From NCBI RefSeq assembly GCF_013377885.1, contig NZ_JABKAU010000004.1:1-64000 (forward strand): a stretch of 64,000 nucleotides of DNA, in the 5' to 3' direction. The notes under the pieces were generated by a model, which saw nothing but the letters and a program-made list of their open reading frames with translations, searched no databases and was not told where the DNA came from. Positions within the stretch are counted from its first letter, which is position 1, and each line of letters opens with the position of its first letter. Both the position numbers and the translations under genes were made by a program. Shown here piece after piece: positions 8,682 through 16,913 of the stretch. Source of the DNA: Hymenobacter lapidiphilus (GTDB lineage Bacteria; Bacteroidota; Bacteroidia; Cytophagales; Hymenobacteraceae).

Positions 8682-10085
8682 ATGAGAATGAACGAGAACT
8701 TTGAAGACCGGGATGAAGTGCTGGCTACCGTGCGCCGTTTTGAGGACATGGTGGACCGCAACGAGCCCGTATTTTTCGATCTGGCCGATTTTGAGAACAT
8801 CATCGACCACTACACTTCCAACACCCAGTACGACCGCGCCCTGCAGGCTTGCGAGGCCGCTATAACCCAGTACCCGTTCAGCACTGAACTGCTGATTGAC
8901 CGCTCGCAGGTGCTGGCCATGAAGGGCGAGTACGCCGCGGCCAGTACCCAGATTGAGAACGTGGCCCACCTCGACCCCACCAACCCCGATGTGGCCGTTA
9001 CCCGCGGTATCATTGCCACCCAGAAGGGCGACTTCGCCGAAGCCGTAGCCTTCTTCCTGCAGGCTTTAGAAACCACCGAGGACCGCGACGATATTTTCTT
9101 TAACCTCGGCCTGGCGTACCAAAGCTGGCAGAAGTACAAGAGTGCCGCCAAGTACTACAAGCAAAGCCTGCGCCTCAGCCCCGACAATGATGTGGCCGTG
9201 CAGGAATTGCTGTACTGCCTAGAGGTAAGCGGGCGTCTGGAAAGCAACCTGGACTTTTTCCGTCGCTTCACCGACGACGACCCGTATTCGGCCCTGGCTT
9301 GGTTCAACCTGGGGCAGGCCGAGTACCGGGCCGGCCACTTCGACGAGGCTATCAGCGCCTTTGAGTACGCCATCCTCATCGATGCCCAGTACTACGATGC
9401 CCACGGCTATTTGGCTAGCTGCTACGTAAGCATCGAGCGCTACCGGGCGGCCATTACCGAGTTTGAGCTGAGCTATGCCGAGGGCATGCCTACGCCCGAG
9501 GCACTTTGCAACATTGGCGAGTGCCACGAGAAGCTGGCCGAGTGGGACTTGGCCCGCCGTTTCTACCAGAAGGCCATCGACCTTGATGCTACCATGGACG
9601 AGGCGTGGTTTGGTATCGGCATCATTATGCAAGCGCAGGAGAAATACTTCGAGGCCATCCACTTCTTCCGTAAGGCCGTGGGGCTTTATGATGAAAGTGT
9701 GGAATACTGGCTGGCGCTGGCGGCCGCCGAGTATCAGATTGGCAACCTCACGTCGGCAGTGGAGGCCTACGAGAAGGCCACCGAAACCGGCCCCGACAAC
9801 AAGGACGGCTGGCTGAACTGGAGCATTCTGCTGTATGAACAAGGCAATTTCGATGGCGCCATCGACCTGATGCGTACGGCCCTCGAAATCAGCCCCGCGG
9901 AAGCGGAGTTGCACTACCGGCTGTGTGCCTACCTGCTGGCGGCCGGGCGCTACCGCGAGGCATACCAGACGCTGGAACAAGCCCTCACGCTCGATTTCGA
10001 TAAGCACCGGCTGTTGTTCGACTACTTCCCCGAACTGGAGTCGCAGCAGGCGCTGGCTCGCCTAATAGATCAGTACCGCAAGTAA
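8682..10085 (+). CDS. Tetratricopeptide-repeat protein
   Basis: This 467-residue soluble protein consists almost wholly of TPR units, with repeated patterns such as AWFNLGQAEYRAGHFDEAISAFEYAI and ALCNIGECHEKLAEWDLARRFYQKAI. No signal peptide or membrane segment is seen, so it is probably cytoplasmic. TPR arrays mediate protein-protein contacts; no catalytic domain is present and I cannot name a partner. The start could be either of the first two methionines (8682 or 8688). A strong hairpin terminator follows at 10111. The gene lies upstream of the comA-like gene but is separated from it by that terminator. Confidence 0.85.
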   Translation: MRMNENFEDRDEVLATVRRFEDMVDRNEPVFFDLADFENIIDHYTSNTQYDRALQACEAAITQYPFSTELLIDRSQVLAMKGEYAAASTQIENVAHLDPTNPDVAVTRGIIATQKGDFAEAVAFFLQALETTEDRDDIFFNLGLAYQSWQKYKSAAKYYKQSLRLSPDNDVAVQELLYCLEVSGRLESNLDFFRRFTDDDPYSALAWFNLGQAEYRAGHFDEAISAFEYAILIDAQYYDAHGYLASCYVSIERYRAAITEFELSYAEGMPTPEALCNIGECHEKLAEWDLARRFYQKAIDLDATMDEAWFGIGIIMQAQEKYFEAIHFFRKAVGLYDESVEYWLALAAAEYQIGNLTSAVEAYEKATETGPDNKDGWLNWSILLYEQGNFDGAIDLMRTALEISPAEAELHYRLCAYLLAAGRYREAYQTLEQALTLDFDKHRLLFDYFPELESQQALARLIDQYRK

Positions 10086-10110
10086 GCACCAGGCAAAAAA
10101 GCAGAACGAT

Positions 10111-10155
10111 AAAGCCGTTGAACGCAGCTACCTGCTTCGTTCAACGGCTTTTCCT
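10111..10155 (+). terminator. Intrinsic terminator after the TPR gene
   Basis: The 14-base arms AAAGCCGTTGAACG (10111-10124) and CGTTCAACGGCTTT (10138-10151) pair perfectly and are followed by a T-rich tail. It lies 26 bases after the TPR stop codon. Confidence 0.9.
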
Positions 10156-10191
10156 TTTTGGCCCGACCTTCGTTTTTGCCAATACAGCCGT

Positions 10192-10199
10192 ACTTTTGC
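10192..10199 (+). promoter_or_regulatory. Possible -7 element for comA
   Basis: TACTTTTG fits TAnnTTTG and lies 38 bases before the comA ATG, downstream of the TPR terminator. No TTG is found at the right distance upstream, so the call is tentative. Confidence 0.4.
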
Positions 10200-10237
10200 C
10201 CCGCTGACACGCAGCACACACCTAAAGCCCCTACTAC

Positions 10238-11071
10238 ATGAACTACTCCCTCAGCCAGCTGCCCGAGCGCACCAGCAAGCCCCGCGAACAAGGTTTCACT
10301 ATGGTAATGGACAAAGGCCTGAGCGTACGGGAGGCAGAGGATTTTCTGGAAGTAGGAGCCGGCTATACCGATATTGTGAAGCTGGGCTGGGCTACCTCGT
10401 ATGCTACGCCCAACCTCAAGCGTAAGCTAGCCGTGTATAAGGAGGCCGGCATTCCGGTGTACTTCGGCGGCACGCTGTTCGAGGCCTTTATCATCCGCAA
10501 CCAATTTGCCGACTACCAGCGCCTGCTCGACACGTTTGGTATGGAGTACGCCGAAGTTTCCGACGGCTCGCTTGACCTCAACCACGACAAAAAGCTGGAG
10601 TTTATCCGCACGCTTTCGGGCCAGGTGCAGGTGCTGAGCGAAGTAGGCTCGAAGGATGCCGAAAAAATCATCCCGCCTTATAAGTGGATTTCGCAGATGA
10701 AAACGGAGCTCGAAGCCGGCGCCGTAAAGGTAATTGGTGAAGCCCGCGAGGCTGGTAACGTGGGCCTGTTCCGCAGCACCGGCGAGGTACGCTCGGGCCT
10801 GGTCGAAGAAATTCTGACCCAGATTCCATCCGAAAAAATCATTTGGGAAGCCCCCCAGAAAGCGCAGCAGGTGTGGTTTATTAAGCTACTCGGTGCCAAC
10901 GTAAACCTGGGCAACATCGCGCCTAACGAAATCATCAGCCTCGAAACCATCCGGCTGGGGCTGCGCGGCGACACGTTCTCCGACTTTATTGATATGAGCC
11001 AGGTAGATGAGATGTTCCGGCCCGAACCCAAAGCCCCCGGCCGGCCCGGCACCTCTATGCCGCGCGGCTAA
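10238..11071 (+). CDS. comA: Phosphosulfolactate synthase (ComA family)
   Basis: This 277-residue TIM-barrel protein matches the ComA family, which adds sulfite to phosphoenolpyruvate to give (2R)-phospho-3-sulfolactate. Family features include the opening GFTMVMDKGLSVREAEDFLE, the segment DIVKLGWATSYATPNLKRKLA, VYFGGTLFEAF, EVSDGSLDL and IKLLGANVNLGNIAPNEIISLETIRLGLRGDT. In methanogens this is the first step to coenzyme M. In Bacteroidota a link to sulfonates such as cysteate for sulfonolipids has been considered; here that is only inference. Neighbours give no other coenzyme M or sulfonate gene. The Pro-rich C-terminal tail of about 20 residues is unlikely to be part of the fold. Confidence 0.9.
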   Translation: MNYSLSQLPERTSKPREQGFTMVMDKGLSVREAEDFLEVGAGYTDIVKLGWATSYATPNLKRKLAVYKEAGIPVYFGGTLFEAFIIRNQFADYQRLLDTFGMEYAEVSDGSLDLNHDKKLEFIRTLSGQVQVLSEVGSKDAEKIIPPYKWISQMKTELEAGAVKVIGEAREAGNVGLFRSTGEVRSGLVEEILTQIPSEKIIWEAPQKAQQVWFIKLLGANVNLGNIAPNEIISLETIRLGLRGDTFSDFIDMSQVDEMFRPEPKAPGRPGTSMPRG

Positions 11072-11097
11072 TTGTGAGTTTGGTTGAAACCACTCGG

Positions 11098-11181
11098 CTC
11101 CGTTTCGCGTCGTACAAAGCAAATACCCCTGCCTGAACAGCTGTTCATCTGGGTATTCGCTTTGCGCAACGCGAAACGGAG
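11098..11181. repeat. Long interrupted palindrome after comA
   Basis: Arms of 13 bases (11098-11110 with 11169-11181) and 14 bases (11115-11128 with 11151-11164, one G-T pair) surround a central self-complementary core (TGAACAGCTGTTCA, 11134-11147). The total length is 84 bases. There is no T-run, so it is not a typical intrinsic terminator. It may be a remnant of a palindromic mobile element or a 3' stabilising structure. Confidence 0.75.
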
Positions 11182-11323
11182 TTGGTGGTTATGGCAGGCT
11201 GGCCCGAACCTTGCGGCAGGCGCTAGCGCAAGGCTCAACCCCTGAAGCTTTAATTCGGTTAAAGAGCCTACCTCCGGCCAAACTCGCGCCTGCACGCCTA
11301 TTATTCAGCCATTTTACCCCTCT

Positions 11324-12661
11324 ATGACGCGTATTTCTTCTTTCTTGGCAGCCGCGGCGCTGCTGCTCACGGCTTCCTGCGGTGGCCCAACCCAACAGGA
11401 AAAAACCGAAGCCGCCGTTCTTACACCGGCCGATACCATTGCCACCGAATCCGATATACTGGAACTGCCCGAGCCTTACGCCACCAAATCGGTTACCAAG
11501 CGCAGCCGAATTGTGGAGTGGCCTCAGGCAACGATGCCCACCGCGCCCATCGGGTTTCTGGTAACGCAATACGCAGCCGGCCTCGAAAGCCCGCGCAACA
11601 TGTATGTGCTGCCCAACGGCGATGTGCTGGTGGCAGAGGCCAACACGGTGCCCACCGGCCCTAAGGAGGAAGTGGCCGCCGCCCTCAAGCTCGACCCCTC
11701 GAAATCGTTGCGGCCCACCAGCGCCAACCGCATTACGCTATTGCGCGATGAGCGCAGCAACGGCCGGCCCGAAGTGCGCACGGCGTTTCTGGAGGGCCTC
11801 AACCAGCCCTTCGGCATGCTGCTGCTGAACGGCTACTTCTACGTAGCCAACACCGACGCCGTGTGGCGCTACCCCTACAAGGAGGGCCAGACGTCGATTA
11901 CGGCAAAGGGCGAAAAAATACTGGATCTACCAGCCGGTGGCTACAACAACCACTGGACCCGCAACCTGCTGGCTAGCCCCGATGGCCAGAAGATCTATGT
12001 GTCGGTGGGCTCGGCCTCGAATGTAGGCGAGCACGGCATGAAGGAAGAGGAACGTCGAGCCAATATCATCGAAATAAACCCCGACGGCAGCGACGAGCGG
12101 GTATACGCCAGCGGCCTGCGCAACCCCGTGGGCATGGACTGGGCCCCGGGTACCAATGTACTCTGGACGGCCGTGAATGAACGCGACGAACTGGGCGATG
12201 AGCTGGTGCCCGACTACCTGACCAGTGTGCAGGAAGGCGGCTTTTACGGCTGGCCCTACTCCTACTTCGGCCAGAAAGTTGACCCGCGGCGGAAAGGCGA
12301 GAAACCTGAGCTGGTGAAAACGGCCATCGTGCCCGATGTGCCCTTGGGCTCCCATACGGCTTCACTGGGCCTGGCCTTCTACACGGCCGAGCAGTTTCCG
12401 GAGCGCTACCGTAAAGGAGCATTTATCGGGCAGCATGGCTCTTGGAACCGCTCCGATTTTTCGGGTTATAAAGTGGTGTTTGTACCGTTTCAGAATGGCA
12501 AGCCAGCTGGCAAGCCCGAGGATTTCCTGACTGGCTTTATTGCCAACGCCGAGAATAATGAGGTGTATGGCCGGCCGGTGGGCGTAACTATGCTACCCAA
12601 CGGCATACTGCTGGTGACCGACGACGCCGGCGGTAAAATCTGGCGCATTGCTGCCCAGTAA
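11324..12661 (+). CDS. Sorbosone dehydrogenase-like (GSDH) PQQ-type lipoprotein
   Basis: This 445-residue secreted protein belongs to the glucose/sorbosone dehydrogenase beta-propeller family, soluble quinoprotein sugar dehydrogenases. A lipoprotein signal ends at Cys19 (LLTASCGG). The propeller begins with GFLVTQYAAGLESPRNMYVLPNGDVLVAEAN and carries the conserved NNHWTRNL and GLRNPVGMDWAPG segments. It ends with GRPVGVTMLPNGILLVTDDAGGKIWR. The expected site is the periplasm, anchored in a membrane. Whether it uses PQQ is inferred from the family. It is monocistronic, with a terminator right after the gene. The 5' region carries the 84-base palindrome. Confidence 0.87.
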   Translation: MTRISSFLAAAALLLTASCGGPTQQEKTEAAVLTPADTIATESDILELPEPYATKSVTKRSRIVEWPQATMPTAPIGFLVTQYAAGLESPRNMYVLPNGDVLVAEANTVPTGPKEEVAAALKLDPSKSLRPTSANRITLLRDERSNGRPEVRTAFLEGLNQPFGMLLLNGYFYVANTDAVWRYPYKEGQTSITAKGEKILDLPAGGYNNHWTRNLLASPDGQKIYVSVGSASNVGEHGMKEEERRANIIEINPDGSDERVYASGLRNPVGMDWAPGTNVLWTAVNERDELGDELVPDYLTSVQEGGFYGWPYSYFGQKVDPRRKGEKPELVKTAIVPDVPLGSHTASLGLAFYTAEQFPERYRKGAFIGQHGSWNRSDFSGYKVVFVPFQNGKPAGKPEDFLTGFIANAENNEVYGRPVGVTMLPNGILLVTDDAGGKIWRIAAQ

Positions 12662-12691
12662 GCGGCTCAGGAAATAGTCGATATCAACGAA

Positions 12692-12741
12692 AACCTCCTG
12701 CTTCAGCTTCGCGGACGCCAACTGAAACAGGAGGTTTTTTT
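12692..12741 (+). terminator. Intrinsic terminator after the GSDH gene
   Basis: Arms at 12692-12706 and 12722-12736 pair over 15 bases with one mismatch and are followed by seven T. It also argues that the following methyltransferase starts at 12761 rather than at an in-frame TTG inside this hairpin. Confidence 0.92.
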
Positions 12742-12760
12742 GGCTTCATTAACAGCTTCG

Positions 12761-13432
12761 ATGCACCTTCTGCCCAATACTGCCCGCCGCCTGCTAAGCT
12801 ATCTGGTGCCGCTTACGCGTAGGGTGCCTTCGGCGCACACTGGCTGGCTGGAAGTCACTACCTGGCGCGGACACAAAACGCTGAACACGGCCTCTGCCAA
12901 CTACAGCTACGGCTTGTTGCAGCAGGTATTGCGCTACGGGCTGCGTTTTGTGCCGGTAACGAATGCTGCCGCGCCAATACTGGTGCTGGGCCTGGGCGGC
13001 GGCTCGGTGCTGCCCCTGCTACGCCACGAGCAGGGCCGCACCGGCCCTATTACGGCCATCGAGCTCGACCCGGCCGTGCTGGAGGTGGCCGCTACGGAGT
13101 TTGGCGTAAGGCCCGGACCCAACCTGCACCTGGTGTGCGCCGATGCCTTTGCCTGGCTGCCCGACGTCCCGCCCAACTACTACGAGCTGGTAGTAGTAGA
13201 TCTGTTTCTGGACCTGACGCTACCGCCCGAGTTGGGCGAGGCCGCTTTTTGGGAGCAACTGTGGCGGGTGCTGCTGCCCGGTGGCCGGGCGCTGTGCAAC
13301 CTGCTGATAACGGCCGAGCTGTGGCCCGACGGACAGCCGCTACCGGAGTTTTTGGAGGAGTTGGGCTTTGCCGTGCAGGATATAGAGGTGGAGCAGCTTA
13401 ACCGCCTGCTCATTTTACAGCGGCTGGCCTGA
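12761..13432 (+). CDS. Spermidine synthase-like methyltransferase fold protein
   Basis: This 223-residue protein has a class I SAM-binding Rossmann fold with glycine motif VLGLGGGS (about residues 75-82), acidic loop AIELDP (around residue 101) and an ADAFAWL motif. It resembles spermidine synthase-type domains, but the aminopropyl-binding DSSDPxGP motif is replaced by VVVDLFLDLTLPPEL. A true polyamine synthase is therefore unlikely; a methyltransferase of unknown substrate is a better guess. The ATG at 12761 is chosen because it lies just after the upstream terminator. No signal peptide or membrane segment is seen. The next gene is DedA, 75 bases away. Confidence 0.75.
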   Translation: MHLLPNTARRLLSYLVPLTRRVPSAHTGWLEVTTWRGHKTLNTASANYSYGLLQQVLRYGLRFVPVTNAAAPILVLGLGGGSVLPLLRHEQGRTGPITAIELDPAVLEVAATEFGVRPGPNLHLVCADAFAWLPDVPPNYYELVVVDLFLDLTLPPELGEAAFWEQLWRVLLPGGRALCNLLITAELWPDGQPLPEFLEELGFAVQDIEVEQLNRLLILQRLA

Positions 13433-13507
13433 TTGGCACTGCCGTAGCGAGGCATTGGGCTGCCGTTTGCTGCCAACTCGCTTACTTTGCAGGCTCAAAC
13501 CCCTCCT

Positions 13508-14164
13508 ATGGAAATCCTGCAGCAAATCATCGACTTTGTTCTCCACCTCGATAAGCACTTGGGTGAAATTGTGCGGGACTACGGCCTCTGGACGTACGCC
13601 ATCCTGTTTCTCATCATTTTCGTGGAAACCGGTGTGGTGGTGCTGCCCTTTCTACCCGGCGACTCGCTGCTGTTTGCCGCTGGTGCCACGGCCGCTTTAC
13701 CCGGCTCACCGCTGAGCGTGTGGCTGCTGATGGGGGTGCTGATTGTAGCCGCCGTACTCGGCGACACGCTTAACTACCACATCGGCGACTATCTGGGGCC
13801 GCGGGTGTTCCGCGAAAATTCCCGTTTTCTAAAACGGGCCCATTTGGAGCGTACGCAGGCTTTTTACGAAAAGCACGGCGCTAAAACCATTATTCTGGCC
13901 CGGTTTATCCCCATCGTACGCACGTTTGCGCCGTTTGTGGCGGGTGTGGGCACCATGCATTACACCAAGTTCCTGTCCTACAACGTGGTGGGCGCGGTTA
14001 TTTGGGTAATCTCGCTTACGAGTGCCGGCTATTTCTTCGGCCTGATTCCGGTTGTGCAGAAGAACTTTTCGCTGGTTGTGCTGGCCATTATTGTGCTGTC
14101 GGTGCTGCCGGTCATCTGGGAGTTCAGCAAAACGCGCATCAGCCGCCGGAAGCCAGTAGCGTAA
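13508..14164 (+). CDS. DedA-family integral membrane protein
   Basis: This 218-residue inner-membrane protein belongs to the DedA/VTT superfamily, which includes bacterial flippases for C55-isoprenyl phosphate and other phospholipids. Seen features are the re-entrant-loop motif FVETGVVVLPFLPGDSLLFAAGA, the GDTLNYHIGDYLG segment, the conserved ILARFIPIVRTFAPFVAG motif with the key Arg residues, and C-terminal membrane helices. The ATG at 13508 follows a TACTTTG element 18 bases upstream. A terminator follows at 14217. The exact lipid substrate is not known from sequence. Confidence 0.92.
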   Translation: MEILQQIIDFVLHLDKHLGEIVRDYGLWTYAILFLIIFVETGVVVLPFLPGDSLLFAAGATAALPGSPLSVWLLMGVLIVAAVLGDTLNYHIGDYLGPRVFRENSRFLKRAHLERTQAFYEKHGAKTIILARFIPIVRTFAPFVAGVGTMHYTKFLSYNVVGAVIWVISLTSAGYFFGLIPVVQKNFSLVVLAIIVLSVLPVIWEFSKTRISRRKPVA

Positions 14165-14216
14165 TCGGCGTCTGGCGTCGGCGCCTCATCAAATCTACCC
14201 GAAATAAAACTGCATA

Positions 14217-14252
14217 ACCGCCGGCCCCGCAAGGAAAGCCGGCGGTTTTTTT
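14217..14252 (+). terminator. Intrinsic terminator after the DedA gene
   Basis: Arms ACCGCCGGC (14217-14225) and GCCGGCGGT (14238-14246) are followed by seven T. Confidence 0.92.
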
Positions 14253-14283
14253 GTTGCTTACCGCCTGAACCCGCTCCTGTATT

Positions 14284-15033
14284 ATGCCCGAATTCGGATT
14301 GCTTGGCCGCTCCCTGAAGCACTCATTCTCTCAGACCTACTTCAGCCAGAAGTTTCATAGCCTGGGCCTGGCCGACTACCGCTACGAGCTGTTTGAGCTG
14401 GCCGATATGCACGAACTGCCGGCGCTGCTGGCGGCCCACCCGCAACTGCGGGGCCTCAACGTCACGATTCCCTATAAGGAGCAAATCTGGCCCTTTCTGA
14501 ACGAGGTGGCAGCTTCGGCGGCGCGGGTGGGGGCCGTAAACGTAGTCGAGTTCAGGGACGACGGCCGGCTGGTGGGCCACAACACCGATTACATCGGCTT
14601 CCGCGACTCGCTGCGCGCGTTGCTACCCGACCCGCTGCCGGCCGGACTACGGGCGCTGGTACTGGGTAGCGGCGGAGCCTCTAAGGCCGTAGAAGTGGCG
14701 TTGCGGGAGCTGGGCATTGGTTTCTGGACTGTTTCGCGCAACCCTTTGGGGCCGGGCCTCACCTACGACGACCTGACACCCCAACTGATCCAGGAGCATC
14801 TGCTCGTCATCAATGCCACGCCCCTCGGAACCTTCCCCGATGTGGGCGAGTGCCCGCCGCTTCCCTATGAGGCCCTGACTCCCCAGCACTACCTGCACGA
14901 TTTGGTATACAACCCGGCCGAAACTGAGTTTATGCGCCGCGGTCTGACGGCCGGAGCTCAGGTAAAAAACGGCTTCGATATGCTCTGTCGCCAAGCCGAA
15001 GAGGCCTGGAATATCTGGCATCAGCCGGCCTGA
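14284..15033 (+). CDS. aroE: Shikimate dehydrogenase
   Basis: This 249-residue enzyme reduces 3-dehydroshikimate to shikimate with NADPH in the aromatic amino-acid pathway. Substrate-binding features are LGRSLKHSFSQTYF at the N terminus, NVTIPYKE with the catalytic lysine, and GHNTDYIGF with the catalytic aspartate. The cofactor domain has VLGSGGASKAVEVAL and INATPLGTFP. The C-terminal VKNGFDMLCRQAEEAWNIW is the usual end of the family. Length is slightly shorter than the E. coli enzyme, as is normal for Bacteroidota. The stop codon lies in a small GC-rich hairpin (CCGGCCTG/CAGGCCGG) without a T-run. Confidence 0.95.
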   Translation: MPEFGLLGRSLKHSFSQTYFSQKFHSLGLADYRYELFELADMHELPALLAAHPQLRGLNVTIPYKEQIWPFLNEVAASAARVGAVNVVEFRDDGRLVGHNTDYIGFRDSLRALLPDPLPAGLRALVLGSGGASKAVEVALRELGIGFWTVSRNPLGPGLTYDDLTPQLIQEHLLVINATPLGTFPDVGECPPLPYEALTPQHYLHDLVYNPAETEFMRRGLTAGAQVKNGFDMLCRQAEEAWNIWHQPA

Positions 15034-15207
15034 AAACCTTGCTTGCAGGCCGGAAAAGGGCCCTTGTTATCGTTAGACACCCCCTCAGAAGCCGAACATT
15101 TGCAAGGCAAGTATTAGTACAATTATATAGTGAAATTTCCTTATTATATGCGAAAACTAAGGGAATAGTAGTAGATTGCCTTATAATCTTACTATCAAAC
15201 CCTCTGT

Positions 15208-15600
15208 ATGACTCCTGAAGAACGCTTGGACCAGCTGGAGCCTTTGCTTTCGGAAACCACCGCCATTCTGGACCGTCATACGGCCCAGCTACGCCAGCAC
15301 GCTACCCTGCTTCGGCAACTGGTACAGGCCACGGAGAGCAACACCCAGCTTATGCAGCAACTGCTGGTCGGGCAGGCCAACTGCCTCGAGCAGCTGGCCC
15401 TGCTGAATGCGCCGCTGCCCCAGCCAGTGGAAACCAGCACCCCTACCCTGTTTTCGCTTGTCGATTATACTCCCGATCCGGCCCAGCGACTGGAGGAGCT
15501 GGAAACCCGCCTCGACACGATGGGCAGCCAGCTGGAAACGCTGGGCAGTAAAATGGATTTGATCCTGACCAAGCTCATCCGGGTATACATCAACAACTAG
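15208..15600 (+). CDS. Small coiled-coil protein, unknown function
   Basis: I do not recognise this 130-residue protein. It has two heptad-rich segments, about residues 5-65 (repeating LxxL with Gln and His) and 90-125 (RLEELETRLDTMGSQLETLG), separated by a Pro/Thr-rich linker. No signal peptide, membrane helix or enzyme motif is seen. It resembles short tail-fibre-like or scaffold coiled coils only in composition. The 170 bases upstream are AT-rich, which may hold its promoter. It ends 60 bases before the histidine kinase gene. Confidence 0.65.
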   Translation: MTPEERLDQLEPLLSETTAILDRHTAQLRQHATLLRQLVQATESNTQLMQQLLVGQANCLEQLALLNAPLPQPVETSTPTLFSLVDYTPDPAQRLEELETRLDTMGSQLETLGSKMDLILTKLIRVYINN

Positions 15601-15660
15601 CCGCTGGCTGTGGCTGGTAGCGGCCGGGGCCTGGTTGGTTGATGCGGAGGCGGGTGCTGG

Positions 15661-16851
15661 TTGAAAAGTAAGTCCGAAGCGCCTGTAGTTGGCTATTTTG
15701 CCGGCTCATCAAGTCCCCGCCCTCTGCTGCCGCCTTCTGCCCCTGCCCTCTTTCGTGCGCGCCCGCGCCTGCCTGCCTGGGTGCAGCAGCTGCCCTGGGT
15801 GCATATGGGCTGGTTCGGGCTGCTGTGTTATATCGACTGGCAGAACTGGCTGCTGCGCCAGGGCGTGCTGGTGCCGCAGCAGCAGGACAACTTCTGGCCA
15901 CTGGCCCTGCTGGCCAACCTGCTCGATTCGGCCCTGTTCTACTTCAACTGGCTACTGATGCCCCGCCTGTTCCGGCGTGGGCGGCTGGGCGCGTATCTGG
16001 GCTTGCTGGGGCTGGCGCTGCTGGCGTTCTGCTCCCTGCGCATCGGCGTCGGCTACGCGTTTGATGAGGTGCGGGTGCGGGGAGAATCGCAGCCGTTGGG
16101 CTACTACGTACAGGTGCTGCAGGCCTACTACCTGCAGCTGGGAGGAGCCATTTTGCTGCTGAGCTTTTTTGTGGGGCTGGCCGGCGACTACTGGCGCGAG
16201 CTGCGCCACCGCCGCGCCCTGGAGCAGCAGCAGTTGCGCACCGAGCTGGCCCTGTTGCGGAGCCAGCTGCACCCGCACTTCCTGTTCAATACGCTCAACA
16301 ATATCTATTCGCTTACCCTGCACGCCTCGCCTCAGGCCCCCGAAGCAGTGCTGCGCTTAGCCGAGCTGATGCGCTACCAACTTTACGAAAGCGCCGATGA
16401 CCTCGTGCCGCTGGCCCGCGAAATAAGCCACCTCCAAAGCTTTCTCACGCTTCAGCAGCTGCGCCTGCCCACCACTGCCTCCAACGACGCCGACGAGGCC
16501 ATCGACTTCCGAATTCTGCTCCCGCCCGACGCCAGCCACAAGCTGCTGCTGCCCCCTATGCTGCTGCTACCGCTGGTGGAAAATGCCTTCAAGCACGGCG
16601 ACCTCACGGCCCAGCCCCATGTTGTGCGCATCGTGCTGCAACTAGCCACCGCCGACGGGCAGCTGCATTTCACGGTGCGCAACCGCATCTCGCCCGACGC
16701 GGCGGTGCCTGGCGGCATGGGCCTGGCCAACCTGCGCCGCCGCCTGGAACTGCTCTATCCCGGGCAGCACGCACTAGTAGTAACGGCCAACAAGCAGGCG
16801 TATGCCGTGCGTCTGACTGTGCCAATGGCTTTGCCCACAGAGGTCCACTGA
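15661..16851 (+). CDS. LytS/YehU-type sensor histidine kinase (copy 1)
   Basis: This protein of up to 396 residues is a membrane histidine kinase of the LytS family. About four hydrophobic segments lie between residues 48 and 180. The His_kinase domain has LHPHFLFNTLNN (phosphoacceptor His206), then LVENAFKHGD and GGMGLANLRRRLELLYP of the ATPase domain. No extracellular sensor domain is visible. The longest frame uses TTG at 15661; an ATG at 15805 would shorten the N terminus by 48 residues. The longer form is preferred because its Pro-rich lead resembles the paralogue at 22783. It pairs with the LytTR regulator 62 bases downstream. Confidence 0.87.
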   Translation: MKSKSEAPVVGYFAGSSSPRPLLPPSAPALFRARPRLPAWVQQLPWVHMGWFGLLCYIDWQNWLLRQGVLVPQQQDNFWPLALLANLLDSALFYFNWLLMPRLFRRGRLGAYLGLLGLALLAFCSLRIGVGYAFDEVRVRGESQPLGYYVQVLQAYYLQLGGAILLLSFFVGLAGDYWRELRHRRALEQQQLRTELALLRSQLHPHFLFNTLNNIYSLTLHASPQAPEAVLRLAELMRYQLYESADDLVPLAREISHLQSFLTLQQLRLPTTASNDADEAIDFRILLPPDASHKLLLPPMLLLPLVENAFKHGDLTAQPHVVRIVLQLATADGQLHFTVRNRISPDAAVPGGMGLANLRRRLELLYPGQHALVVTANKQAYAVRLTVPMALPTEVH

Positions 16852-16913
16852 GCTTTGCGCAGAGGTCCGCAGAGCCGTTCAATCAAACTCATTGATTCAC
16901 TTACTCACCGCCT

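Noticed and set aside
15024..15053. Terminator after aroE
   Set aside because: The hairpin CCGGCCTG/CAGGCCGG overlaps the stop codon and is followed by A and G, not a T-run; evidence is too weak.
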